64,000 nt of DNA from Bacteroidota bacterium (GCA_030706685.1 JAUZOA010000017.1:1-64000); one strand, 5' to 3'; shown: positions 1 to 9,811, counted from the stretch's first letter. A program made the numbers and translations. Notes: a model not told the origin generated them from the sequence alone.

Positions 1-477
1 GATACCTGGCAATAGCTGTATTGTTTTCAGGATATCCCGCTCACCGAGTAAAACAGGGATGTTCCTGATTTCTTTAGTAGAAAGTTTTTCGACTCCCATC
101 TGCGGGCTGCTGATACTTCTGCCTTTGGACTGCGCGGAGACAATTACCCCTTCAAGGTTTTTTATCTCATCCTCCAAAAAAATGTTCAGGCTGCTATCAC
201 TTTCTAAAGCTATTTGCAAGGTTTGATTTTGCATCCCGATCGCGCTGAATTCAATAGTATGATTTCCTTTTTCGAGGGTCAATGAATAAAAACCATATTC
301 ATTACTCAGGGTTCCTGTATTGCCACTGCGGATGCTTGCGCCAATAAGCGTTTCTCCCCTGGATTTGGACTTGATAGTACCGCTGATGGTAAACCTGCCG
401 GCAGGCGCAGGCTTTTGCTGTGCAAAGCAAGTGATAAAAAGCAGGGACGGGATCATCATCAATATGATTTTCTTCAT
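1..477 (-). CDS. TonB-dependent outer-membrane receptor, N-terminal part (left-edge truncated)
   Basis: Reading leftward from the ATG at 475-477, 159 codons stay open to the window edge, so only the N-terminus is present. It begins with a signal peptide (MKKIILMMIPSLLFITCFAQ). A CarboxypepD-reg-like beta-sandwich follows (about residues 29-105, with GASIRSGNTGTLSNEYGFYS). The start of the TonB plug domain comes next (GERDILKTIQLLPGI). This order is typical of SusC/RagA-like and other Bacteroidota TonB-dependent transporters, which import large substrates across the outer membrane. The substrate cannot be told from this fragment, and no SusD partner is visible on this side. A perfect TAnnTTTG promoter element lies 24 bases upstream. 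Confidence 0.88.
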   Translation of the reverse strand, partial: MKKIILMMIPSLLFITCFAQQKPAPAGRFTISGTIKSKSRGETLIGASIRSGNTGTLSNEYGFYSLTLEKGNHTIEFSAIGMQNQTLQIALESDSSLNIFLEDEIKNLEGVIVSAQSKGRSISSPQMGVEKLSTKEIRNIPVLLGERDILKTIQLLPGI

Positions 478-500
478 AAGAAGGCTGGTATTAAGCTGCG

Positions 501-528
501 CAAAGATATTTTGCCTTTCGCAAAGGCA
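501..528 (-). promoter_or_regulatory. Promoter -7 element with adjacent dyad upstream of the TonB receptor
   Basis: On the minus strand TATCTTTG (501-508) matches the Bacteroidota -7 consensus TAnnTTTG, about 24 bases before the receptor start. Directly upstream, 512-528 forms an inverted repeat (TGCCTTT-CGC-AAAGGCA) placed between where the -7 and -33 elements should lie. That is a position where a repressor operator would act. No clear TTTG -33 element is seen at the normal spacing, so control by an activator or ECF sigma factor is possible. Confidence 0.5.
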
Positions 529-633
529 GGTGAAGCGCCTGTTAAAAAAAATCAATCTTTACAAGGCAAGCAGGCGTTACCAGCTATAAGACAATCTATG
601 CTGCTTATTGTTGCGCAGGGGATGAAAAAAATT

Positions 634-1500
634 TCAGGGAATGAAGCTATAGGTATATTCAATGCGGCCTTTTAATTCTTTAAACTTGTTAAACAGCGCT
701 TCTTTTGTTTTCAGCCCCTTTTCATCAAATGCGTACCGCCAGATAAAATAATCAGGAGTAGTACTGGATACAACCGTTGTTCTTTGAATGACCCGGTTGT
801 TGTCATCATATTCAAACATGATATCGGGTAGTAAACGTTTTGCCTTTTTATTGTACCGGACGATATCCGTAATGCGGTTGCGGGCATCATAATAATAATA
901 AACCCGCTGGTTCTCATAAATATAATAAACGGAATCGCCTCCGATACCCTTCCTGTATTGTGTTTCATCGGCGATATTGCCGTGTTCATCAAGGGTGAAA
1001 CGGTATTCAGCGGTATCCGTTCCATTCATGATACGAAACATTTTTACAGGTTTGCCGGCGGCGTTATACAGCCATTGATGTACTTCTGTTTCATTAAGAC
1101 TATCCGGGGAATCCTTTAGTGAAGTTTTTATACTAACCAGGTTGCCGCTGGCGTCGTAGGTGTACGAAGTGATATTTTGGGCATCCCCGGCGGAATCCCT
1201 CGTACTGATCAGTCTTGTCTTATTATCAAATTGGTAATAAACGCGGGTAACTGTTTGACCATTGCGGGTTGTAATTTTTAATACCGGGCCATTGGCCTGT
1301 ACTTCCTGCCATTCATTAAAATCTGTTGTTTTTACTCCCTGCGGGTCGTACCCGGTAGCAGTCACGGATTGAACTCTCGCGGAGAGGTAGGCTTTCATTT
1401 TGTTATTGATCTCCTGTGTGCCGGGAAGGTCATTATAATAATACTGGGCGTGCAGGGATACGGAAATAAACAAAGAAATAATAACTAGTGTGTTCTTCAT
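634..1500 (-). CDS. Secreted YD-repeat-like protein of unknown function
   Basis: A 288-residue protein with a signal peptide (MKNTLVIISLFISVSLHAQ). The body contains short Tyr/Asp-rich strands such as YTYDASGNLVSIKT, LDEHGNIADE, YYDARNRITDIVRY and YDDNNRVIQR. These resemble the YD repeats of RHS-type proteins, but there are few of them and no toxin-like C-terminus or RHS core. It is probably an exported periplasmic or surface beta-structured protein. It is transcribed toward the TonB receptor gene with its own start. I do not recognise a specific family and assign no function. Confidence 0.75.
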   Translation of the reverse strand: MKNTLVIISLFISVSLHAQYYYNDLPGTQEINNKMKAYLSARVQSVTATGYDPQGVKTTDFNEWQEVQANGPVLKITTRNGQTVTRVYYQFDNKTRLISTRDSAGDAQNITSYTYDASGNLVSIKTSLKDSPDSLNETEVHQWLYNAAGKPVKMFRIMNGTDTAEYRFTLDEHGNIADETQYRKGIGGDSVYYIYENQRVYYYYDARNRITDIVRYNKKAKRLLPDIMFEYDDNNRVIQRTTVVSSTTPDYFIWRYAFDEKGLKTKEALFNKFKELKGRIEYTYSFIP

Positions 1501-1722
1501 CCCGAAAGATATTGTTTATATGCCAAAAATACTCGAATTGTTGAGTAACGGGTAATGTCTCAGTTTGAAAATTGCCGGTAAGACGGGAAGGCGGTAAGGT
1601 TTGATTTGCCAATCGTTTCTTCTTATCGCTTTCCTGGCTTCCCGGCAAACTGACAGGCTATCGAATAACGAAAAACAAGGCCTTACTTGTATCTTTATAC
1701 CTATTTTTAAGCAAAAATTATT

Positions 1723-2781
1723 GTGTCCCACTCGCCGGAACGTAAAGAAAGAGACTGTCTTAATTGCGGAACTACCCTGTATGGGCGGTATTGCCATATC
1801 TGCGGGCAGGAAAACCTTGAGCCAAAAGAATCCGTCTGGCAACTAGTCACCCATTTTTTTAATGATATCACTCACTTTGATGGAAAGTTCTTTACAACCC
1901 TGAAGGTCCTTTTGCTCAGGCCGGGGTTTTTGTCAAAGGAATATATGGCCGGAAGAAGGGCCAGCTACCTGAACCCGATCCGGATGTATGTATTTACCTC
2001 TGCCATCTTTTTTTTACTGTTCTTTTCTTTTTTTTATTCAGATAAAGGGACAGAGGTAGTGACTACCGTAAATGGTAAAACCATTGCTGAGATCAATGAA
2101 ATGGATTCAGCGTCATTCGCGGCATTTACCGCGAATATCAATAAAGAGGATAATAAGCCGGCCGTTCCTATGTCAAGAGACGAATTTCAAAAATACCTGG
2201 ACAGGGTGTTGGTGACAGGAATTCATTTTACTCCCGGAACGCATTACAGGTCGAAAGCCCAGTATGATTCTATGCTGGCCTCAGGCGCCCAAAAACATAG
2301 CTGGATTAGACGGCAATTTGTCTATAAAGAAATCGCGATAAATGAAAGATACCATAATGACCCCGTACAGATCAGCAAAGCATTCCAAGGCGCATTAATT
2401 CACAGCATCCCCCAGATGCTTTTTATTTCTCTTCCTTTCCTGGCTTTGATCCTGAAACTTCTTTATATCCGGAGAAGGCAATTTTATTATGTAAGCCACG
2501 GTATTTTCAGCATACATCTCTATATCTTTCTCTTCATAGCTATGTTGATTTTGTTCAGCATTTCCAGGTTGAATGACCAGATGCACTGGGGAATACTGAC
2601 TTTTATTTCGGTTATTCTCAGTATTGGCCTGGTGGTATACGCTTACCTGGCATTAAAACATTTTTACCGGCAGGGCTGGTTTAAAACCTTCGTTAAGTTT
2701 TTGCTGCTCAATCTCCTTTTCCTTGTCGTATTAGGTGTACTATTCGCTGTATTTGTTTTGTTTTCCCTCTTTAAAATTTAA
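1723..2781 (+). CDS. DUF3667 family membrane protein
   Basis: 352 residues, apparently starting at GTG. The N-terminus carries a zinc-ribbon-like pair of CxxC motifs (CLNCG at about 11-15 and CHICG at about 24-28). These are followed by the conserved FNDITHFDGKFFTTLKVLLLRPGFLSKEYMAGRR stretch of DUF3667, described here by its position at about residues 45-80. About five hydrophobic segments follow, one near 95-110 and the rest between 225 and 350, consistent with an inner-membrane protein. A soluble insert of about 110 residues separates the first segment from the others. The function of the family is unknown. The stop is followed after four bases by mazG, so the two are probably co-transcribed. 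Confidence 0.85.
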   Translation: MSHSPERKERDCLNCGTTLYGRYCHICGQENLEPKESVWQLVTHFFNDITHFDGKFFTTLKVLLLRPGFLSKEYMAGRRASYLNPIRMYVFTSAIFFLLFFSFFYSDKGTEVVTTVNGKTIAEINEMDSASFAAFTANINKEDNKPAVPMSRDEFQKYLDRVLVTGIHFTPGTHYRSKAQYDSMLASGAQKHSWIRRQFVYKEIAINERYHNDPVQISKAFQGALIHSIPQMLFISLPFLALILKLLYIRRRQFYYVSHGIFSIHLYIFLFIAMLILFSISRLNDQMHWGILTFISVILSIGLVVYAYLALKHFYRQGWFKTFVKFLLLNLLFLVVLGVLFAVFVLFSLFKI

Positions 2782-2785
2782 GTAA

Positions 2786-3562
2786 ATGAAACCGAAAGTG
2801 GCCGACGAATTTGTAAGATTAATTACAATCATGGATGAATTGCGGGAGAAGTGCCCGTGGGACAGGAAACAGACGGTGCAATCGCTCCGTCAGATGACAA
2901 TCGAGGAAACCTATGAGCTGGCCGATGCTATTACAGAAAAGGACTGGAAAGGAATAAAGGAAGAGCTTGGCGATCTCTTATTGCATATTGTTTTTTATGC
3001 AAAGATCGGCGATGAACAGGGACAATTTACCCTGCAGGAAGTAATACAGGGTATTGCGGAGAAACTGGTAGCCCGGCACCCGCATATCTACGGTGATGTG
3101 AAAGTGGACAATGAAGAAGATGTCAAAAAGAACTGGGAAAAGCTCAAATTGAAGGAGGGCAAGCCATCTGTTTTAAGCGGGGTGCCGAAGTCATTACCCG
3201 CTACCGTTAAAGCCATGCGGCTGCAGGAAAAGGCCCGGCAGGTAGGTTTTGAGTGGGAAAATAAAGAGCAGGTCTGGCAAAAAGTGGAAGAAGAAACGGG
3301 CGAACTGAATGAGGCTATCCGGGGCGGCCGGCAGGATAAAATAGAGGAGGAGTTTGGTGATCTTATATTTTCTTTGATCAATTACGCACGGTTTTTGCAA
3401 GTAGATGCTGAGAATGCGCTGGAACGAACCAATAAAAAATTCATCCGCCGCTTTACACAGATGGAAGAACAGGCCCTTAACAGCGGTATGGACCTGCAAA
3501 AAATGACACTGGAAGAAATGGATGCCATCTGGAACAGCATTAAACAACAAGGGGAGTCGTGA
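2786..3562 (+). CDS. mazG: Nucleoside triphosphate pyrophosphohydrolase MazG
   Basis: 258 residues, the usual length of two-domain bacterial MazG. It hydrolyses NTPs and dNTPs to the monophosphate and pyrophosphate, a house-cleaning role that also affects stringent-response signalling in some bacteria. Both MazG helices are visible: the N-terminal unit has CPWDRKQTVQSLR, EETYELADAI and EELGDLLLHI. The C-terminal unit has EEETGELNEAI and EEFGDLIFSL, so both keep the ExxE and ExxD metal-binding residues. The last four bases (GTGA) overlap the GTG start of the downstream histidine kinase, implying translational coupling. Confidence 0.95.
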   Translation: MKPKVADEFVRLITIMDELREKCPWDRKQTVQSLRQMTIEETYELADAITEKDWKGIKEELGDLLLHIVFYAKIGDEQGQFTLQEVIQGIAEKLVARHPHIYGDVKVDNEEDVKKNWEKLKLKEGKPSVLSGVPKSLPATVKAMRLQEKARQVGFEWENKEQVWQKVEEETGELNEAIRGGRQDKIEEEFGDLIFSLINYARFLQVDAENALERTNKKFIRRFTQMEEQALNSGMDLQKMTLEEMDAIWNSIKQQGES

Positions 3563-6500
3563 AGCCACTTTTACGAAATAAATTTTTCTGGAAACTGGGT
3601 TTGCTATCAGCGGCAGTTATCCTGTTTACTCTTTCTTATGTTTATAATACGATTTATACCGTCCGCTCATCCGTTATTACCGAGAAAAACAATGCAGAAA
3701 ATTATTTGCATCAGCGGCAACGGGATTTCGATGCCTTTCTCACCAATACTTCCCTTATCCAAAAACTTACCGGGAATACAGAATCGGATAAGGAATTCAA
3801 TGATGTAGTAGCCCGCGGATACGGGATATTCTTATATACGGTAAATAATTCCGGAACTCTTTCCCTGAATTTCTGGAGCAGCCAGCTCATCCTGCCGCCG
3901 CAGGAAACTTACCCTATGGGTGATTTTGAAGATTATATGCAACTGGCAAACGGTCATTACCTGGTGATCAAAAGAACGCTTGAAGCAGGCGGGCAAATCA
4001 TAGTTGCGTATGCCATGATCCTCATAAAATCCGATTTTTTTCTTGACACGCAATACCTGCCCATCGAATTTGTTTTCAGCAGTACGGCGGATAAAAAGGT
4101 AGTTATCAGTGATACGGCGACTTCTTTTCCTGTAAGGTCCGTTTCGGGGAAAATCCTATTTTATTTAGACAAGCAGATTTCCGGCGCCGTGCCTTACAAC
4201 AGCGACCTTACCCTGGTACTCCGGCTTGGCGGAATTGTATTTTTCTTGTTGTTCATACACCTGCTGGCGGAATCAATCGCCCGGCGAAAGAATTTATGGG
4301 CGGGCATAGTTTTCCTGGGCCTGGCATTGCTTGCTATCCGCACCGGTACCTACTTGTTTCCTGGTATACTCAACCTGCGCCAGTTTGAACTATTTGATCC
4401 TACGATTTATGGCTCCAATATTATTCAGCGATCCTTAGGCGATCTCTTATTTAATTCAATTTTCTTTTGCTGGTTCGTATTATTTGCCTGGGCCAAGGTG
4501 CAGCATATTGAGTTGTTCGGGAGCCGTTTTCCTGTGTGGGTGAGATGGATCGCAGGTATTCTTTCCTTATGCCTGCTTATTTATTCCACCTTTATTCTTT
4601 CTTCTGTTATCAGGAGCATTGTAACTGATTCGAAAATATCTTTTGATGTTACGGATTTTTCCAGCCTGAATATTTATTCTGTCGTAGGTTTTATTGTACT
4701 GGCCTGCCTGTCGCTGGCCTATTATTATTTCACACAACTGCTTTTCCGTGTTATTTTTCCTCTCTTTAAAGAAAATACCTGGCCCATTTATTTCGCTATA
4801 GGCTTTGCCGGTCTTGTTTACCTCACGGTGAGATCAGGTGATACAACCGTTCTTTTTTATATCCCGGTGCTGGCATGGCTGCTTCTTTATACCTGGCTGG
4901 TAAACCGCCGGGGTCTTATATTGTACAATATCCGCATCAATATCGCGGGTATTCTTTTCTGGATATTTGTTTTCTCTGTATCTATTTCAGCGATCATGCT
5001 TAAAGAAAATAAAAATGCGGAATGGGCGAAGAGAAAGACCTATGCTGAAAAACTGGCTGCACAGACGGACCCGACCAGTGAACGGGAGATGAGCATTGCT
5101 ATTTCCTATCTCGATAATGATTTCCTGCTGGGTAATTTCCAGCGGTTCAAAAACCCTTTAACCAGTAAGATCATACGGGATAGTGTCATTACAACCAATT
5201 ACAGCGTTTACCTGGATAAATATGATACCCGGCTGTATATCTATGATTCGACGGGCAAACCCCTGTACAACACGGACCCCATATCTTACGAGGCCCTGAA
5301 TTCGATCGTCACGGCGCGGGCAAAACCGACTGAAACCGCCGGGTTGTATTATTATGTTACTGCCTTTGACAAATTTACTTTTATCACGCAACGGATCATC
5401 CGGGATACATCCGGCAATAAACTTGGATACTTATTTCTTATTTCCAGTCCGAAGAAATACAGCAGTGATGCTTTGTTCCCGGTACTTTTCAAGCGTTACA
5501 AGGAAACCGACCCGGAAAGTTCGACCATTTACTCTTATGCGATCTACGATAAAAAGCGGCTGGTTTCCCCGGATAATAAATATCCTTTCCCGACACGTCT
5601 TAAGGATGAACAATTACCTAAGGAAGAATATGAGCCAAGGAAAAACGGGGATTATGATGAGCTCTGGTATAAGGCGAGCAATGAAAAAGTAGTGATCATG
5701 GCGCGAAAAAGGGATACGATCATTGAGTCCATCACGCTCTTTTCGTACCTGTTTTGTTCCTTCCTGTTTCTTATCACCCTGGTACAACTGATATCCGTTA
5801 TTTTGAAGGCGGCCTATAGCCACAAGAGTTTTCGTACGGTCTTTCAAACCAATATCCGTACACAGGTACACAGTACTATTATTTTTATCAGCCTTTTCTC
5901 TTTTACTATTATCGGTATCGCCACTATCTCATTTTTCATCAGCCGGTATAACAGTACCAATACGGATAAGCTGAGCAGGACCATGATCCTTATGGTCAAT
6001 GAAATGCGGAAGAAGATAGCCGCACAAAAAACCTTTGACCAGTTAATCCCGGTATACGATTCGATGGCGAACAAGAGCATGCAGGAATTGGTCAATGAAG
6101 TATCGGATATTCATGGTGTGGATGTGAATGTATATGATCTCAAAGGCGATCTCCAGGTTTCTTCCGAGCCAAACGTTTATGAAAGAGGCGTACTCAGCCG
6201 GAAAATAGATCCTACCGCTTTTTATCACCTGAGCCGGTTGAACCAGGTGCAGTGGGTGCAGAATGAGAAAATCGCCGATTTTACTTACCTGAGTATCTAT
6301 GCGCCGGTACGGGAGGATAAAAGCGGTGATGTACAGGCTTACCTTAGCATTCCTTATTTCGCGTCGCAGCAGGAATTGAAGCAGGAAATATCCAATTTCA
6401 TTATTACCGTTATTAACCTGAACGCGTTTATCTTCCTGATAGCCGGTCTTATCGCGTTATTCATTACCAACAGGATCACCCGTTCCTTCTCCCTGATCAG

Positions 6501-7308
6501 TGATAAGATGAGAGAAGTAAATTTAGGACGGCTCAATGAAGAGATTTCCTGGAACCGTAATGATGAGATCGGTGAATTGGTCAAAGAATATAATAAGATG
6601 GTGGCTAAACTTGGAGAAAGCGCGGCGGCATTGGCTAAAACCGAAAGGGAAGGGGCCTGGCGGGAAATGGCAAGACAGGTGGCCCACGAAATCAAGAACC
6701 CGCTTACGCCCATGAAGTTGAGTATCCAGTATCTCCAGAAATCCATCGACAGCAACCAGCCGAATGTAAAAGAATTATCCAGTAATGTGGCTACTACACT
6801 GGTAGAACAGATTGATCACTTGTCAAAGATCGCGGCTGACTTTTCACAGTTTGCCAATATTGGTAATATCAATGCGGAGAAGTTTGATATCCATGAAGTG
6901 CTCCGGTCTTTAAAAGAATTGTACCAGTCGGATGAGCATGTGGAGTTTATCTGGGAGCCTGTACACCGGCAGGTATTTATTGACGCGGATAAAACACAGA
7001 TGAACCGCCTTTTTACCAATCTGTTTGCCAATGCCAGGGAGGCCTGCGACGGGAATTGCCGGATAGAAGTAACAGAGGAATTGTACAACGGATCTATCAG
7101 GATCAATATAAAAGATAACGGAGAAGGCATCCCGGCCGAAATGCAGTCACGCATATTCATTCCCAATTTTACCACCAAGTCGTCGGGTACAGGCCTGGGT
7201 CTTGCCATGTGTAAAGGGATCATAGAACAGGCAAAAGGAAAGATATGGTTTGAAACCGGGGTAGGGAGGGGTACCACTTTTCATGTTGAGCTGCCGATGG
7301 TGAATTGA
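3559..7308 (+). CDS. Large NtrY-like sensor histidine kinase
   Basis: 1249 residues starting at GTG inside the mazG stop. An N-terminal membrane segment (about 12-31) precedes a roughly 180-residue extracytoplasmic sensor region. A multi-pass membrane block (about 215-475) follows, then a second large extracytoplasmic domain, a membrane segment near 720-740, a third sensor domain between segments near 775-800 and 945-970, a HAMP domain (about 970-1020), HisKA and HATPase. The phospho-acceptor is His1043 in AHEIKNPLTPMKLS. N-box (LFTNLFANAREAC), G1 (DNGEGIP) and G2 (GTGLGLAMCKG) motifs are intact. HEIKNPLTP is typical of NtrY-type kinases. No response regulator is adjacent, so the partner is elsewhere. 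Confidence 0.92.
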   Translation: MKPLLRNKFFWKLGLLSAAVILFTLSYVYNTIYTVRSSVITEKNNAENYLHQRQRDFDAFLTNTSLIQKLTGNTESDKEFNDVVARGYGIFLYTVNNSGTLSLNFWSSQLILPPQETYPMGDFEDYMQLANGHYLVIKRTLEAGGQIIVAYAMILIKSDFFLDTQYLPIEFVFSSTADKKVVISDTATSFPVRSVSGKILFYLDKQISGAVPYNSDLTLVLRLGGIVFFLLFIHLLAESIARRKNLWAGIVFLGLALLAIRTGTYLFPGILNLRQFELFDPTIYGSNIIQRSLGDLLFNSIFFCWFVLFAWAKVQHIELFGSRFPVWVRWIAGILSLCLLIYSTFILSSVIRSIVTDSKISFDVTDFSSLNIYSVVGFIVLACLSLAYYYFTQLLFRVIFPLFKENTWPIYFAIGFAGLVYLTVRSGDTTVLFYIPVLAWLLLYTWLVNRRGLILYNIRINIAGILFWIFVFSVSISAIMLKENKNAEWAKRKTYAEKLAAQTDPTSEREMSIAISYLDNDFLLGNFQRFKNPLTSKIIRDSVITTNYSVYLDKYDTRLYIYDSTGKPLYNTDPISYEALNSIVTARAKPTETAGLYYYVTAFDKFTFITQRIIRDTSGNKLGYLFLISSPKKYSSDALFPVLFKRYKETDPESSTIYSYAIYDKKRLVSPDNKYPFPTRLKDEQLPKEEYEPRKNGDYDELWYKASNEKVVIMARKRDTIIESITLFSYLFCSFLFLITLVQLISVILKAAYSHKSFRTVFQTNIRTQVHSTIIFISLFSFTIIGIATISFFISRYNSTNTDKLSRTMILMVNEMRKKIAAQKTFDQLIPVYDSMANKSMQELVNEVSDIHGVDVNVYDLKGDLQVSSEPNVYERGVLSRKIDPTAFYHLSRLNQVQWVQNEKIADFTYLSIYAPVREDKSGDVQAYLSIPYFASQQELKQEISNFIITVINLNAFIFLIAGLIALFITNRITRSFSLISDKMREVNLGRLNEEISWNRNDEIGELVKEYNKMVAKLGESAAALAKTEREGAWREMARQVAHEIKNPLTPMKLSIQYLQKSIDSNQPNVKELSSNVATTLVEQIDHLSKIAADFSQFANIGNINAEKFDIHEVLRSLKELYQSDEHVEFIWEPVHRQVFIDADKTQMNRLFTNLFANAREACDGNCRIEVTEELYNGSIRINIKDNGEGIPAEMQSRIFIPNFTTKSSGTGLGLAMCKGIIEQAKGKIWFETGVGRGTTFHVELPMVN

Positions 7309-7433
7309 TGGGTCTTATAAAACAGAATCATTGCAGCGATGGCAACAAACCGAATATTGTTCGTAATTTCTTGTACGGCGTATTGACTGTATCCGTATGT
7401 TAGAAATCATTTCCCGGCAACTTTTTTTGTCAT

Positions 7434-8657
7434 TCAATGACCATCCTTTCTTTTAAAACCGGCCTGTATTACCTTATTGTAAAATGAAATATGCTGCCGG
7501 GCTGAAATAGTAATATTGAACTTTTCGGAAATGGTCTTTTTTCCCGCTTTGGCTATCTTGTCCCGTAAATCTTTATTGGTCAGTAAAAGTACAATTGCAT
7601 CGGCAATTGCATTAATGTCGTCGGGATCAATTAAAAACCCGTCTTCATTATGTGTTATTAGTTCTGGCCCGGAGCTACGGGAAGAATATATCACTGCGCA
7701 ACCCGCCGCCATGGCTTCAAGCGGCGCAAAAGAAAAACATTCTGAATAAGATGGAAATATTGCAACAGTGGAATTGGATAATTCCCGGAGAAGGATTTCT
7801 CTTGACACGTGTTCATGAAAAAACACAGATGAACCCGAATCTTTAGTCAGCAGTTTTTTCAATTTATGAACCGGGCCCTTGCCATATATATGAAGATTTG
7901 CGCGGGGGCATCTGGTATTAGCCAAATTCCATGCCTGTAACAATGAAATAATACCTTTTTTTCTTACGAGTGCCCCGGTGAATATAACCGTATTGCTATG
8001 CGCACTCTTTTCTACATTGGACGGGATGTTTATAGAATTATAAAGAACAGTAATTTCTTTTGAGACCTTGAATATTTCTTTCGTTTTTTTTGCTGTATAG
8101 AGACTTGCAGAGGCTATTGCGTTTGCCCGGTTCAAAAGAGCCTGTTCTGCTTTAAAGATCCTGCTATTGATCCTGGTATTCATTTCCCGGGCAAAGTAGC
8201 TATCCGACCCGTTTAATTTTATGACCAGGGGAACTTCAAAAGAAGGAATATGACTCGTAGTTAAACTGTTATGCAGGAATGTATTCCAATCCGGCATTTC
8301 AATAATGTCTATATTGTATTCCTTAACCAGGTCTTTTATAAAGCCGAAAAGATATCTGGCCGATGCAATAGTGTCGAAATGAAGTAACGCTGAATACTTA
8401 TATAGTTTCAGGTACAGGGTATCGAAAAATGAATAGTTCCCTTTGATCAGGCCAATATCTGCCTTATATCGCAAACGCCAGACTTTTACACCCTTGTCTT
8501 CATCGTAATCTGCCTGGCTATATCCCGGTGGATACAGGCCGGCTACATATACATTATGTCCTTGTCTCACCAATTCTCTTCCCAAAACGTTTACCATTGT
8601 TCCAATTCCGCCGTTTTTGCCCGGTGGATATTCCTCGCATAAGTATAAAATATTCAT
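7434..8657 (-). CDS. Glycosyltransferase family 4 protein
   Basis: 407 residues. The N-terminal Rossmann domain opens with the GT4 signature (LCEEYPPGKNGGIGTMVNVLGREL). The C-terminal GT-B domain has the donor-binding region GALVRKKGIISLLQAW and the EX7E-type motif PSYSECFSFAPLEAMAAG. GT4 enzymes are retaining transferases that move a sugar from a nucleotide sugar to a lipid or polysaccharide acceptor. No other polysaccharide genes flank it, so the acceptor cannot be inferred. It ends 125 bases from the oppositely oriented histidine kinase and borders the accessory block that begins to its right. Confidence 0.9.
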   Translation of the reverse strand: MNILYLCEEYPPGKNGGIGTMVNVLGRELVRQGHNVYVAGLYPPGYSQADYDEDKGVKVWRLRYKADIGLIKGNYSFFDTLYLKLYKYSALLHFDTIASARYLFGFIKDLVKEYNIDIIEMPDWNTFLHNSLTTSHIPSFEVPLVIKLNGSDSYFAREMNTRINSRIFKAEQALLNRANAIASASLYTAKKTKEIFKVSKEITVLYNSINIPSNVEKSAHSNTVIFTGALVRKKGIISLLQAWNLANTRCPRANLHIYGKGPVHKLKKLLTKDSGSSVFFHEHVSREILLRELSNSTVAIFPSYSECFSFAPLEAMAAGCAVIYSSRSSGPELITHNEDGFLIDPDDINAIADAIVLLLTNKDLRDKIAKAGKKTISEKFNITISARQHISFYNKVIQAGFKRKDGH

Positions 8658-8850
8658 TGGATAGAAACGATTTCAGAAACGAATGGTAATGCCGTGAAGT
8701 TATATACTTTTCCAGGAAGGTGGAAAAGCGGGCTAATAGGTAGTGTGCCAGTTTGGTTTCTCGCAGCGTTCGTAGCGGCATGGCGACGCAGCGAGCATTG
8801 CTCCATTTCGTCGCGGGAAATATGTTTTGTGTCGTCAAATTATTTTTGGG

Positions 8851-9261
8851 TTATGATTCTTTGTCTGAAGCAGATTCATAATAATTTGGGTCAGTCCCCA
8901 ATCGTAATACATGCCCGTCCGGATCTTCGATCTGTAGTTCTAATGCCCAGGAATGATTGACGGGAGGTTGCCTGATTGTCACTCCTTTTGCTTTGAGTTC
9001 ATTATAGAGCTTGACCATATCCCCATCAAATCCAATCCAAATCCATGTTCCGGGGTTTCCTTGTCCGCCTCTGCAAAGATAGATGCCCGACCCGTCCCGG
9101 CTTACACTGGTAAAGTCGTCGGTTCCCCACCCGGCTTCTTCAAAGCCAAGGATATCTTTATAGAAGCGCCTGCTAACCGTCATATCCTTTACTGTTAGTA
9201 TGGGCTGAATGTTCTCAACCCGGATGGGTAATTTACCCTGGATGAATTTATTTGAGTCCAT
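8851..9261 (-). CDS. VOC (glyoxalase/bleomycin-resistance-like) family protein
   Basis: 136 residues with a single vicinal-oxygen-chelate fold: ENIQPILTVKDMTVSRRFYKDILGFEE at the start (described at about residues 17-43) and ELQIEDPDGHVLRLG near the end. VOC proteins bind a metal and act as lyases, dioxygenases or drug-binding resistance proteins. The substrate cannot be assigned. It is the first of a run of small minus-strand genes. The spacer downstream of its stop (8680-8850) carries GCGTTCGT, a core also found downstream of two other genes in this run. Confidence 0.85.
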   Translation of the reverse strand: MDSNKFIQGKLPIRVENIQPILTVKDMTVSRRFYKDILGFEEAGWGTDDFTSVSRDGSGIYLCRGGQGNPGTWIWIGFDGDMVKLYNELKAKGVTIRQPPVNHSWALELQIEDPDGHVLRLGTDPNYYESASDKES

Positions 9262-9388
9262 TGCTGATGTAAAATGCTTTTTTAGAAATTCAGAAAATGG
9301 CGATGCCGTTTGGCAGTCATCAATTTTAGTTTTACCCCGCTGACGGCGGGGGCAAAGAAATTCTCAAGCATTAGTTTTTTTCAATACG

Positions 9389-9808
9389 TCAGCCCGGATA
9401 TTGTTTCTTTCTATGTTTAACAGAATTTTTCACCATCCTGGCTAAAATACCTGTGTCGATGTCTTCCAATTTTTGAATATAAATACAGCCTTTACCGGTT
9501 TTATGCTTTCCAAATTTCGATAGTAATTCATCTCTTTGGTCGAAGTCAGATCCAAGATATAAGGTAATGGCATTTGCCCTTGCTGCAATTCCTGTAAGGG
9601 GGGCGCTCCCTTCGTGCCCGCTTTCATATTTGTAGTGATAAATTCCAAAACCTACAATACTTGTTCCCCACATTTTGGGTTCAAGCCCTGTATGTTCCGT
9701 TACCAGGTCAATTATTGCTGAGCAGTCTTTACGTCTTTTTTCATCCTTTATTGTCTTTAAAAAGCGGGCTACGCTATTTTGAGTTTCTGTTGTTTTATTT
9801 TTTGCCAT
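9389..9808 (-). CDS. DUF1801 domain protein
   Basis: 139 residues. The family pattern is visible in VARFLKTIKDEKRRKDCSAI, MWGTSIVGFGIYHYKYESG and LGSDFDQRDELLSKFGKHKTGKGCIY, ending in a basic tail. DUF1801 proteins are small, widespread in Bacteroidota, structurally similar to YdhG/frataxin-like folds, and of unclear role. The start lies three bases from the stop of the TIGR03067-like lipoprotein gene upstream, so the pair is probably one transcript or a two-gene unit. Confidence 0.85.
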   Translation of the reverse strand: MAKNKTTETQNSVARFLKTIKDEKRRKDCSAIIDLVTEHTGLEPKMWGTSIVGFGIYHYKYESGHEGSAPLTGIAARANAITLYLGSDFDQRDELLSKFGKHKTGKGCIYIQKLEDIDTGILARMVKNSVKHRKKQYPG

Positions 9809-9811
9809 AAG

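Noticed and set aside
3559-7308. The NarL-type response regulator at 22142 as partner of the large NtrY-like kinase
   Set aside because: NtrY-type kinases pair with NtrC-type regulators, and the two genes are 15 kb apart with no linking evidence.
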